In this document: positions 31,840 through 41,739 of the stretch, piece after piece
Position numbering within the stretch: position 1 is the stretch's first letter
How the letters are laid out: each line of letters starts with the position of its first letter
Made by a program: the position numbers and the translations under genes
NCBI GenBank assembly: GCA_964036315.1
Contig: OZ038487.1
Coordinates: 55,611,409-55,675,408, forward strand
Source: Acanthosepion esculentum
Lineage: Eukaryota > Mollusca > Cephalopoda > Sepiida > Sepiidae
Direction of reading: 5' to 3'
Length of the DNA: 64,000 nt
The notes under the pieces: model-generated
Seen by the model: the letters and a program-made list of their open reading frames with translations, nothing else
Database searches by the model: none
What the model was told of the DNA's origin: nothing

Positions 31840-32400
31840 GCAGCATCATACAATAATTGTGCTTGTTCCTCCTTTCATTAGTTCCTTAGTTTGCACGACC
31901 GTTATGCCTTGCCAATACCTCATAAATAAAGGACTATTGCTCACAAGGAAAAGACACTACTTTGTTTCAGTGAGAAAAAAAATGTTAAAATAGAAGTGTT
32001 TAATGTTTCCTGCCAATACCTCATAAATAATGGACTTCATTTTGATTGCATGGCAAAGCAAACAACATATCAGAGACGCTACTTAGTTTCAGTGAGAAAA
32101 TGAATGAAAGAAAGAAGGGAAGATAAAAGTGTTTAATGGCTGTTTCAGTAAAATGGAAAAAATTATCAATTTCAAATATTTTCATTTGTACCCACTTCTT
32201 AAAATAAAGACCAGCATTCATTTATGATTGTTATTGCAATATTTTGTTAAAGTTGTTAAGCGAAAATATGTAGTAGGGTAATTTATGCGGATATTTTATT
32301 GTTGCTGAACTTTGTCATGGGCTTATTCAATTATTAGCTTAAGATTTCATCAGAAAATTAAAATAGGAAAACCACAAAATTTTCATGGGTCATTCTAGTG
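31840..32400 (+). repeat. repeat copy homologous to 47820-48590
   Basis: The two regions share GCCAATACCTC.TAAATAATG, then CATTTGTACCCACTTCTTAA, then GATTGTTATTG.AATATTTT and AAAATAGGAAAACCA in the same order over more than 500 bp. The copy here lacks the 316-bp insertion seen at 47931-48246, so it serves as the empty site. It is non-coding and of unknown class. Confidence 0.7.
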
Positions 32401-33535
32401 TATACAGCTTTTGACATCATCTATCAGTCATTAGAAAAGGGTACAGAGTTTTATTCTTCTCTCTTCCTGACTCTCTCTTTTAGTCAGAGAATGTCTTCGA
32501 TATAGGATATGTCACGTTTTTCCTCCAGGGTACTTTTAGTCCCAAGTGAACCAAATGTCACTTTGAGCATAACACAACACAGTACATATCATAAAAATGC
32601 CCTCAGCTAACTTGGCTATACATAGGCATATCTAATAAACCTGACAATCCAAAAAAAGAACTCTTTTCAAATAAGAGTCTCTCACTATCTTTTATCGGAA
32701 CTTTGCACACACGTACATTCACCTTTTCATCCTTTTTATTCACCATTTATATTTCTTCTATTTAGTTTGCTTAGGCAATAAAATATGTGGTTAAATGTAC
32801 ATAATTGTTTGTACCTTCATTATTATGTACTTGTTTGAAGAAACTTCAGTGTGTCCACTATCAACTAACATCCCTTTACATCGTTCTCACTAAATATATC
32901 CTTTCAACACTGATTATCCTGCAACAATGTCACTTATAGAATACATGTATATTTGAATTTGAAATGTAGGGCTTCAAAAATGACAGGCAATAGTCAACAA
33001 AATCTGTGATAAGCGAACATTGGATGGTTTATACACATTTTTGATTTGGATCTACAAGTTTTAGAAAATTAGAAAAGTAGAATTAAATTAAACAGGTAGA
33101 TATTGTCAGTTGAATCTAAGATAACATGTTTAAATGAATTCTTGCCTAAATATACATTGTAAGGTTAAAGTTTCAAGTGTTATCATTTGCACAATGCTGA
33201 AGAAATCTTAGAAGTATCTTTAGAGGTTACTCATCTTTCTGTTGCTTGTGTAATCAGTCAACCCCTGTATGCAATTTACAAGGACTAGGAAACATTCAGA
33301 AGCTGGGTAAATAGGAAGTATGTGATTTTAAAACTTGTCGTCGTCTTCTTGCTTGACACACACACACAAAAAAGTTATGTTTAGTCACTGGCAATGAAAA
33401 ATGGGTTTATTATGAGAATGTAAAATGATAACAATTATGTCTAGATATCACAACGTCAAGTTAATTGGAATCTAATGAGGTGGGGAAAGTTTTCCCTGTA
33501 CTCAGTGGAATTAAAATGGAATTAAAAAAATAATT
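32401..33535. other. no recognisable gene
   Basis: AT-rich sequence with no repeat or coding match that I can support. Confidence 0.6.
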
Positions 33536-33536
33536 G

Positions 33537-33960
33537 CCATAAAGTTGCTGGGCCTGTGCCTTTTCTATAAATACGTTTATGGTAATTTTTCAGATGAGTA
33601 CTTCACATCTATCATACTTATATTTTATGAATTTAAGCCCAGTACTAGATTGGCAACAAGGTCTCATCAATTTACAGTTGAATTGGCTGGATGTAACCCT
33701 AAGTTCTATGCTATCAGTTTCTTTTCTCACATTTACTTCTCACTTGTGAAACAATCTTCTGGATCTATGCTTTCCAGTCAACTTTGATCTTCAAAAATTT
33801 AAATGTAATGCCGATCATTATCTACTGTCTTCTTTATTATTCTTCTGTTGTTGCCTCTCCTTCATAATGTTTTCTGTTTTCTAATTTTTTCACACCCACT
33901 AACCCCTTGTGTCTTAGATTTTATACCTTGCTTGAGGTAAATTTGATAAAAAAAAAATAA
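33537..33960 (+). pseudogene. LINE-B 3' tail copy
   Basis: The plus strand reads LCLFYKYVYGNFSDEYF and FKPSTRLATRSHQFTVELAG, then FDLQKFKCN. It is homologous to 26990-27360 and to 61793-62200. The stretch after about 33810 is the 3' region with a GAGGTAAATTTGATAAAA ending. It is strongly 5'-truncated, which is usual for LINEs. Confidence 0.8.
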
Positions 33961-34059
33961 CCGTTGCAAATTGTTACTGCACCATTGTGACAGTGAGCAA
34001 CTGCCTTGTTTGAAAGATAAGTTGAAAAAAAAAAGACATTTTAAACATTTATGTCTTCT

Positions 34060-34330
34060 AGCTTGGCATAGAAAAATGTCACTTTTGGATATGATAGAAA
34101 AGAGTGTTGAGCTGTTATATATTATCAATATTCCTATATGAATTATGGACAATTTTCTCACAGATGAAGAGAAAACTGGAGACAACAGAACTGTGATTCT
34201 ACAAAAGGCTATTGAGAATACCATAGACACATCATGTATACATCAAGGAAATCTTAAGGAAAATGGGAACAAAAAGATACGTACCGAGGAAGGAGTACTT
34301 GGAGAATTTCACACTGAGAGGACATATCAT
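34060..34330 (+). pseudogene. LINE-C 3' fragment
   Basis: ACAGATGAAGAGAAAACTGG, then CAGAACTGTGATTCTACA and CTTAAGGAAAATGGGAACAA are in the same order as at 62640-62730. Its right edge abuts a different LINE (34335-34890). It is frameshifted and dead. Confidence 0.7.
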
Positions 34331-34334
34331 TGAC

Positions 34335-34890
34335 ACTAAAATACCTCTTTACTTTCTCTCCCGACTCTTGTCGTACATTGCAACTCTGTCTTCTTGGCAA
34401 TTCAGATCACGCTCTAGTGTCTGTTAATATTTCCTTTGGTGCCTCTATTAGTTATGGACCCCCTATTCATACAACTTTTTTCAGCTATTAGGATTCATTT
34501 CATGATTTTCTTCACAATGCTCCTTGGAGTAAAATCTTCAGTCTTCCTATTGAAAAATGTACCTCTGAAGTTGTGTAAATGCCAACATCAAGGCATTTGT
34601 GCCAACTCATAAACACCAGATAAATTTCTTCTTGGTTCACACCTGCTTGTTCAGCCACTATAGCCTAGAGGAATCCATTTTTCCAGCTATATTAACATGA
34701 TAGCTCGGATCACAACAAATGTCTCTTTATGACTGCTCATAATAAGTGCAAATGTGTCCTCAAAGAGGTTCAGGTGTTGTTGGTTCTGTAAGAGTGTTTT
34801 AAATAAGGGTAACTCTTCAATCCCTCTTCTCTTCAATCAATTTGCAGTGATATCTTCTGCTAATAAAGCAGAATGCTTTGCTTGCTAGGA
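34335..34890 (+). pseudogene. LINE endonuclease-domain remnant (jockey/CR1-like)
   Basis: Reading the plus strand across frames gives SLYFLSRLLSYIATLSS, then LGNSDHALVSVNISFGAS, where GNSDHALV is the conserved GNSDH motif near the end of the AP-endonuclease domain. It continues with NAPWSKIFSLPIEKCTSEV, IKAFVPTHKHQ and SSANKAECFA, typical of the linker between endonuclease and reverse transcriptase. The sequence stops at the solo LTR that begins at 34894, so the LTR appears inserted into this LINE, but I could not find the LINE resuming on the far side. Confidence 0.65.
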
Positions 34891-34893
34891 ACC

Positions 34894-35620
34894 TGTTGTA
34901 ATGGAATGTCCCACACACCCTATCGCCCACGTGGAGTGACGATATCAGTAGATATATATATAGTGAGCACAGGATATGCCTGGGGACTTGCTTTGACAAT
35001 TAGTTGGTGATTTGTCTCCAGTTGTGCTCATCGAACTCTCTGCCTTTGGGCTGAGAGGAACCCAGACAAGGCTATGCCAAAGGGCAGAGTCCTGTCTGGG
35101 GTGGTAAACAGCTACCTCACCCCATTTTTTACAGGGTCTACGGGGAATTTTTGCCCGAGCATATGGGCTTGGTTTTGTCCTACATTAAAAAAAACAGCCT
35201 CGTGCCACATCCTGCCTCATGGGGAGGTAAGGTAAATAACCTTGCTTTGGTAATTAGTCTAGAGTTGGAGATTCGTCTCCAGCTGTGCTGGTCAAACTCT
35301 CTACCTTTGGGCAGAGAGGAACCCAGACAAGGCTATTCCAAAGGGCAAAGTCTCACCTGGGGTGGTAGACAGCCACCCGACCACGTGTATATGGGGTCTA
35401 CGGGGAATTTTTGCCTGAGCCTACGGGCTCGGTATTGCTGTCTTTAAAAAAACGACCTTGTGCCACATCCTGCCTCGCAGGGAGGTAAGGTAAATATCCT
35501 TGCTTCAGGAATTACTAGCCTGTCACCCAATTCACTGTCTTTTAGTACTGTATTCTCTTTTACAATAAACCATAATCTTTCATCTACGCACATGTTGCTG
35601 TTCCTTCACATGAGTACCAC
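34894..35620 (+). mobile_element. solo LTR (family 1), second copy
   Basis: It starts TGTTGTAATGGAATGTCC and has the same internal organisation as the copy at 9835-10600 in the opposite orientation. Two direct repeats about 261 bp apart each contain a hairpin (CTCTCTGCCTTTGGGC at 35036, CTCTCTACCTTTGGGC at 35297) and a CTACGGGGAATTTTTGCC block. AATAAACC lies near 35563. The exact right end is uncertain and no 5-bp duplication was found. No coding region is attached. Confidence 0.7.
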
Positions 35621-35799
35621 TTATATCTGTTTGTAACCTCTTTAAGGATACAACAGTATCTTTCAGTTCTACTCTCAACTCATCAGGAGTTCATTTGCCT
35701 GGCTTTCCTCTACTGTGGGATATGCATATAAATCTGTTCATGGTTTTTGCAGGGTTGACATCTCTGGGACTGCTATCTTCCATCTCAAATTAGGAGGGA

Positions 35800-36090
35800 A
35801 CAGATACTATGCTTTCATACTGGTCAAAAGGCATACATGAATATAGTTATTTACCTGACTTCCTCACAAAGGTAGTATGGGGCATAAGGTCATTTTTTTA
35901 TGTGGGGTATCCATACATGTGCATAGTTCAAGGACAAAAATTGCCCATTTCCCACAATCACTGTCACATTGGTATTACACTGACCCCTACCTCTTTCATC
36001 TAAGTCAAAAGGTATATACAGATATTTACCTGACCTCCCCTTTAAGGCAGGATGTGATATGTCATTTCTTTGATTCCCATTGACATTAAT
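35800..36090 (-). repeat. decayed internal repeats of LTR family 1
   Basis: On the plus strand TTATTTACCTGACTTCCTC, TCATTTTTTTATGTGGGGTA and AGGACAAAAATTGCCC correspond to the reverse complement of the repeat body in the LTR just upstream. A second partial unit follows (ATATTTACCTGACCTCCCC at about 36022). This is a third, inverted and very old piece of the same LTR family. Confidence 0.5.
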
Positions 36091-36159
36091 CTCAAGAAAA
36101 AGTCTATGTGATCTAGCATATGGGCTATAAATATGTGAAAATTCTTTAATATACCAAAT

Positions 36160-36285
36160 TTTGTTCAGACATCCAGACTCCTTTATGTTGTTACTTCAGC
36201 ACATCAACCATCTTATTCTATTACCTCAACATGTCAGCCATCTTATGCTGTTGCCTCAACACATTGGCCATCTTATAACAATAAA
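36160..36285 (+). repeat. three-copy tandem repeat, about 37 bp
   Basis: ACTTCAGCACATCAACCATC, ACCTCAACATGTCAGCCATC and GCCTCAACACATTGGCCATC occur in succession with TTAT joints. It is non-coding. Confidence 0.7.
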
Positions 36286-36403
36286 TGAAGAGTTAACTAA
36301 CAAAGTTTATTAGCAAAATTCAAAAACACATATAAGAATAATCCAAAGAATGAAGAGACAATTCCCATGTTATTAGGAGATTTTCCCCAATCATAGATAC
36401 TCA

Positions 36404-36686
36404 GGCCATATATATATATATATATATTTTTGTCATCCACAGACAGACTGTTTCGCTGTTTCACAGCTCATCAGTGTGGCTAGATGTCCGGTTGCCTCTA
36501 GCTATGATCGAAACCCGACTGAATTGGCGTCAATCGGAACTTCTACCACTAAGCCGCCGGCGCACGGCAGGGATGAAGGTGAATTTTAGCGTGTTTATTT
36601 TTAGATTTAGATAAGCACACAGTGACTGACAGTGACTCAATTCTGCTGAAGAGTCATGCTATATTAGCTTTAATAGTCACTGTTTA
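36404..36686 (-). mobile_element. hammerhead-bearing tRNA-like SINE with (TA)n tail
   Basis: On the minus strand the unit starts AAACAGTGACTATTAAAGC. It has an internal AGTCACTGTCAGTCACTGTG block, then a tRNA-like segment (A-box-like GGCTTAGTGGTAGAAG, B-box-like GGGTTTCGATC), then an intact hammerhead fold at 36489-36431, and it ends in (TA)n at about 36427-36408. It is homologous over its whole length to 1586-1862. A tRNA-like promoter followed by a self-cleaving motif is reminiscent of the SINE-like Sm-alpha elements of schistosomes. The window shows two single copies and not tandem dimers. Confidence 0.75.
36431..36489 (-). ncRNA. hammerhead ribozyme, type I fold
   Basis: In sense (minus) order the parts are as follows. 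The stem I 5' strand is GGACATCTAGCCACA. CUGAUGA lies at 36474-36468. Stem II is GCUGU-GAA-ACAGC with a perfect 5-bp helix. GAAA lies at 36454-36451. A 3-bp stem III ACA/UGU encloses the loop GUC and ends in the UC cleavage dinucleotide with C17 at 36442. The stem I 3' strand UGUGGAUGAC pairs CCACA with UGUGG and, after an internal loop, CAU with AUG. Every strictly conserved core residue of the family is present. A 3-bp stem III is the short form described for Penelope-like elements and animal retrozymes, which are thought to cleave as dimers. Activity is inferred. Confidence 0.8.
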
Positions 36687-36689
36687 CAA

Positions 36690-37420
36690 ATGCACCCCTC
36701 ACACCCACAGAGCTCAACCGAAATAAATTTTTCAGGAATACGCTACAATCCTTTCCATAAAGAGGAAGACAGTTTTGAATAGAGAATTCAGCTGTAGATA
36801 TAGATGAGTTATGTTGGTTTCACAGTATGTGAAAGTGTCTGGAGAGTTTCAAGAGAAAAGATTCTACATTACAGAAATTGGTATGAATACCACAAATGTT
36901 GCAAAAAGAAAAGATTGAGGGTCTTCGGTGTTTTTTTTAAAAACTGGTTTACTTCCACTGTTATTAATTATTGCAGTCATAAACTTATCTTGAATAACTG
37001 TCACTGTCCATTGTCAAAGGCAATCGAATCCAGCCAGAGAGTGGCCAAGACTGCAGCATAATGTAGCCTTAGGACTGCCTACTGGAAGTGCTTGCAGGGA
37101 CACCTATCTATGCACAACATGACACTGCAAAACCCCTGATGTAAATAATGCTAAGGTGTTTGCATTAAGGAAAAATTCAAAGAAATGAATAAAATTTGCA
37201 TTACATTTGAACTGACAGCCATAAGAAAAGAAAATGTCTGTCCTGTCTGATCCTCAGTAGTTTTTCAGTCAACAGCCATTTTGAATCATACAAAAAGTTA
37301 AACAGATGTTGAAAGATCTGTAGGAGATGTATATAAATGAACACTTTGATGTGAAAGATCAAAGGTGGGGTTGATTAAATTTTCAGTAGACATTAGCTCG
37401 TTAATTAAATGAGAAAATTT
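36690..37420. other. no recognisable gene
   Basis: AT-rich sequence. A frame of 85 aa at 36804-37061 has no recognisable domain. Confidence 0.55.
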
Positions 37421-38105
37421 GCTTTTGGAAAGAGAGGTAATGATAAGGAAGGAAAAGAGGTAAAAATAAGAAATTAAGAAAAATAGAAATATGGGACGCA
37501 GAGAGAAAGAAATACAAGATGAAGAGACAGAGAAATGGGGGAGAGATATGCAGAAAAAAGAAAGAAGAGAGAAAAAGGAAGGAAGGGTGAGAGAAACAAA
37601 GACAGATGAGAAATAAAAGCAAAGGCAAACCAGACAAAAACAGAGACGAAAAAGAAAGAAACATAAAAGCTAAAGAGAAACAGAGGCTGACAAGAAAGAA
37701 AAGAATATAAACAGAAAAAGCAAGGGACAATGATAAAAAGAAGAGAGGAAGAGCAGAGAGAAAGAAGAGAGAGAAAGAAGGGGGAAAGAAGAGAGGGAAA
37801 GAAGAGAGAGAAAGAAGGGGGAAAAGAAGAGGGGGAAAGAAGAGAGAGAAAGAAGGGGGAAAGAAGAGAAAGAAAGAAGAGAGAGAAAGAAGAGGGAAAA
37901 GAAGAGAGAGAAGGAAGGGGGAAAGAAGAGAGAGAAGGAAGGGGGAAAGAAGAGAGAGAAGGAAGGGGGAAAGAAGAGAGAGAAAAAGGGGGTAAAGAAG
38001 AGAGAGAAAGAAAAAGGGGGAAGAAGAGAGAGAGAGAAAAAGGGGGAAGAAGAGAGAGAGAGAGAAAGAAGAGAGTGAAAAGGGGGAGAAGAGAGATACA
38101 GTAAC
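37421..38105 (+). repeat. purine-rich tract including 238 uninterrupted purines
   Basis: The plus strand is A/G-rich throughout. From 37755 to 37992 there is not one C or T (C at 37754, T at 37993). The repeats are variants of GAGAGAGAAGGAAGGGGGAAA. Such polypurine strands can adopt triplex or other non-B structures and assemble poorly. Confidence 0.9.
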
Positions 38106-38107
38106 TA

Positions 38108-39170
38108 GGGAAGAAGAGAGAGAGAGAGATAGAAACAAAGGAAGAAGAGAGAGAGAGAGATAGAAACAAAGGAAGAAGAGAGAGAGAGAGATAGAAACAA
38201 AGGAAGAAGAGAGAGAGAGAGATAGAAACAAAGGAAGAAGAGAGAGAGAGAGATAGAAACAAAGGAAGAAGAGAGAGAGATAGAAACAAAGGAAGAAGAG
38301 AGAGAGATAGAAACAAAGGAAGAAGAGAGAGAGATAGAAACAAAGGAAGAAGAGAGAGAGATAGAAACAAAGGAAGAAGAGAGAGAGAGAGAGATAGAAA
38401 CAAAGGAAGAAGAGAGAGAGATAGAAACAAAGGAAGAAGAGAGAGAGATAGAAACAAAGGAAGAAGAGAGAGAGATAGAAACAAAGGAAGAAGAGAGAGA
38501 GATAGAAACAAAGGAAGAAGAGAGAGAGATAGAAACAAAGGAAGAAGAGAGAGAGATAGAAACAAAGGAAGAAGAGAGAGAGATAGAAACAAAGGAAGAA
38601 GAGAGAGAGATAGAAACAAAGGAAGAAGAGAGAGAGATAGAAACAAAGGAAGAAGAGAGAGAGATAGAAACAAAGGAAGAAGAGAGAGAGATAGAAACAA
38701 AGGAAGAAGAGAGAGAGATAGAAACAAAGGAAGAAGAGAGAGAGATAGAAACAAAGGAAGAAGAGAGAGAGATAGAAACAAAGGAAGAAGAGAGAGAGAT
38801 AGAAACAAAGGAAGAAGAGAGAGAGAGATAGAAACAAAGGAAGAAGAGAGAGAGATAGAAACAAAGGAAGAAGAGAGAGAGATAGAAACAAAGGAAGAGG
38901 AGAGAGAGATAGAAACAAAGGAAGAAGAGAGAGAGATAGAAACAAAGGAAGAAGAGAGAGATAGAAACAAGGGAAAAAGAGAGAGATAGAAACAAGGGAA
39001 AAAGAGAGAGAGATAGAAACAAAGGAAGAAGAGAGAGAGATAGAAACAAAGGAAGAAGAGAGAGAGATAGAAACAAAGGAAGAATAGAGAGAGATAGAAA
39101 CAAGGGAAAAAGAGAGAGATAGAAACAAGGGAAAAAGAGTGAGATAGAAACAAGGGATGAAGAGAGATTG
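38108..39170 (+). repeat. 27-bp minisatellite, about 38-40 units
   Basis: The unit is a 27-bp sequence beginning GAAGAAGAGAGAGAGATAG and ending AAACAAAG. Length variants arise from the number of GA steps (29- and 31-bp forms near 38110-38270 and 38380) and from AAGGGAAAAAGAG variants at the right end. Because 27 is divisible by three, all three minus-strand frames stay open for 400-580 codons, giving Leu/Ser/Phe-rich nine-residue repeats. These frames have no start context, no unique sequence and no family similarity, so I regard them as artefacts. Confidence 0.9.
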
Positions 39171-39381
39171 AAAGAAAGGAGGAAGAGAAACAGAAACAAT
39201 GGAGAAAAAGAGAAATCACAGAAAAGAGTGAAAAGATATAAACTAAAAAATTTAAAAGTAAGCAAAAGAATAGAAAGAATGAAATATAGCATTAGAAAGG
39301 ATGTCTCACCTTCCACGTCTTTTCTATTTTTATCAACTTATGGAAGACATGGCTAGAAAACTGCAGGAACTCCTTGAAATA

Positions 39382-39449
39382 CAGTGTAACCCGGATATAA
39401 GAGAGTTGTCGGGACCGGAGAAGAAGTCTCTTATATCCGGGTTACACTG
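39382..39449. mobile_element. pogo/Tigger-like MITE, copy 5 (minimal 68 bp)
   Basis: CAGTGTAACCCGGATATAAG and CTTATATCCGGGTTACACTG are perfect ends with TA at 39380-39381 and 39450-39451. Only 28 bp lie between them. The unit equals the longer copies with everything between the internal and the terminal TCTTATATCCGGGTT motif removed. Confidence 0.92.
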
Positions 39450-39454
39450 TAGTA

Positions 39455-40175
39455 GTAAAGAAAGCCAGAAAAAAGAATTAATGGTCAGTTTTAAGAAGAC
39501 AACATATGGTTGTCGGCTAAAGGGACAACTGATGATGCAATCCATGAATTGGGCATCTCAGAACCAAGCAACGGAAGAAATTAAAATACCTGAGAGATGT
39601 TTAACAGATAATGGAAAATGTGACACTGAAATGTGAAGGTGCATTGGGACAGTGGAAGATGCCTTCTAAATCATAAACAAAGTATTAAGAAACAAGAAAC
39701 ATTCATTAGAAAGAAAAGAGTACTCATTTGTACTATCAGTTGTGCTTACATGGCAGATGAAGAGAATTTAAGCAACAGAAATCTGATTCTACAGAATCAT
39801 GCAAAGAATACCATAGATGGAGCATGTGAATAATGGGGGAATCTTAAGGAAATGGAATGAGAAAATGTTGTTTATGCTTAGAATCAGAAAGAGATGGTTA
39901 AAATGTACATAATGGGCAAAGAGGGCCTTGAAGAATTTAATTCTCAGAAGACATTGAATTACAAGAGGGAAACAGCAAATAACCTACCTAACAAGCTTGT
40001 GTAAATAGATGGTAGAATGGTGAGTAGGAAGGAATAGTAAAAGTGATACATTAAGATTATGTTAAGAGCTACAAAGGGTGGGAAACTGTGGAGAGCCATG
40101 ATCGCTTATGTCCAGAAGAGACATGGCACATCAAAGAAGAAGGTACATAGGACATACATATCTAAGTATGTTGAA
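39455..40175 (+). pseudogene. LINE-C 3' ORF fragment
   Basis: The plus strand carries in order TTTTAAGAAGACAACATATG (KKTTYG), AAATGTGACACTGAAATG, the GATGAAGAGAATTTAAGCAA block, GAGGGCCTTGAAGAATTTAA, CCTAACAAGCTTGTGTAAAT and ACTGTGGAGAGCCATGATCG. This covers most of the post-RT half of LINE-C. It is broken by stops and small indels. A pogo-like MITE lies immediately upstream and a mariner-type MITE immediately downstream. Confidence 0.75.
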
Positions 40176-40182
40176 AGATATA

Positions 40183-40301
40183 CAGGGTGGTCTGAAAGTC
40201 TTGTCACCCATATCTCACTTCCAAAATATAGGAGCTTGTGTCAGCCATCTGAAATAGATAATTATATATATAGTGAGTGACAAAACTTTTGGACCACACT
40301 A
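40183..40301. mobile_element. mariner-type MITE, 119 bp
   Basis: The left end reads CAGGGTGGTCTGAAAGTCTT then GTCAC. The right end, reverse complemented, reads TAGTGTGGTCCAAAAGTTTT then GTCAC. TA flanks both ends (40181-40182, 40302-40303). CAGGGTGGTC ends and TA targets are typical of mariner/Tc1 elements. There is no coding capacity. It differs from the elements at 8760 and 60384. Confidence 0.8.
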
Positions 40302-40311
40302 TAGATATGTG

Positions 40312-40349
<38 letters not shown>

Positions 40350-40446
40350 ACCATATACATATGTTGGTGTATATATATATGAAGATGTTTATGTACGGAA
40401 GTAATTATTGGCTTGTATTTAGATGTAAGGATGCTTGTATGCACGG

Positions 40447-40488
<42 letters not shown>

Positions 40489-41237
40489 GGATATGGATAT
40501 GGATGCATGTGTGTATGTGTGTGTGTATATGTAAGGTTATGTAAGTATATATATGTGCATTGATACATATGTAAATGGTTATATATGTATCTGTATATGT
40601 ATACCAGTATATGTAAATGGTTGTAAATGTATCTGTATATAAGTATATGTATATATATTTACTTATAACTATGTATGTGTGTGTATGAATATATGTATAA
40701 GATATGTATGTATGCATATATATGTATATATTAATGTATGTTTGTGTATATATATATATATAGATTAAATGTAAAAACAATAAATCTTTTGATTATTACC
40801 TTCTAGTCTTACTTCATCTTGAAATAGTTTCAAATCAGATTTGAAGACTTAGAAATATTAGTAATCTCGAAATAGTCTCAAATTAAATTGATGACTTAGA
40901 TTTTAATTATGAAATATTACTCCTTAACAATATTAATAATATTAAAATTAGTAATTTTTTATTTTTTATTTTTATTCCTAATTTATTTTGTGGTGAATTT
41001 AAATACTTAAATTACTACCAAACATTAACCAAAACTTAAAAGAAAATTTAAATATGTATATATATGGATGCATGTGTAAATGTGTAGGTGAATGTATATA
41101 TCTATGTATGTGTGTGGATATGTAAAGTTATGTATGTATATGTATCAATACATGTATGTTGTTGTATATGTATACAGGTTTATGTGCATATATATATATA
41201 TTTATGTAAATATATACGTAGTGTGTATGAATATATG

Positions 41238-41310
<73 letters not shown>

Positions 41311-41620
41311 ATATGTATGTATACATGTATGGTTATATATATAGTTTAAGTGTAAAGACAGAGAATTTTTTATTATTACCTTCAAATCTTACTTCATCTT
41401 GAAATAGTTTCAAATTAAATTAATGACTTAAACTTTAACTAAGAAATATTACTCCTTAACCATTACTCACAATATTAAAAATATTAATATTAGGAATTTT
41501 TTATATTTTATTTATTGATATAATATTCACGATATATTAAATTCCTAGTTTATTTGTAGAGGATTTAAACACTTAAATTAGTATAAAAAATTTTAAAAAA
41601 AATATATAAATCTGTGTTTT
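40302..41620 (+). repeat. locally duplicated TA/TG microsatellite block
   Basis: 40400-41030 and 41050-41600 are two versions of the same arrangement: several hundred bases of mixed TATG/TATA repeats, then TTATTACCTTC, CTTACTTCATCTTGAAATAG, a TTTCAAAT block and GAAATATTACTCCTTAAC. The unique part (about 130 bp) is well conserved between copies, so the block was duplicated in tandem. The minus frame of 172 aa and the plus frames of about 100 aa are read from the microsatellites. Confidence 0.75.
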
Positions 41621-41739
41621 TTCAGTTTGGCAGCGATATGCCCACATATGTTAATTTTCTTAATTTCCCTCACCAAATGTTTTAACCCATCTCTTTCCTT
41701 CAAACCCTAAGTCCATCTCTCACTTTTTACATCTTTACT

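Noticed and set aside
35151..35447. 98-aa plus-strand frame
   Set aside because: It lies wholly inside the solo LTR and its internal repeats.
35640..35710. Possible hammerhead on the minus strand (CTGATGAGTTGAGAG...GAAAGATAC)
   Set aside because: One extra base separates the putative stem II from GAAA, stem III lacks the closing U16.1, and stem I does not pair.
37401..39316. Three minus-strand frames of 403-581 aa
   Set aside because: They are read from a 27-bp minisatellite and polypurine tract, in all three frames at once, with only Leu/Ser/Phe/Val/Ile/Cys repeats and no unique domain.
40262..40780. 172-aa minus-strand frame rich in Tyr, Ile, His and Thr
   Set aside because: It is translated TATA/TGTA microsatellite sequence.
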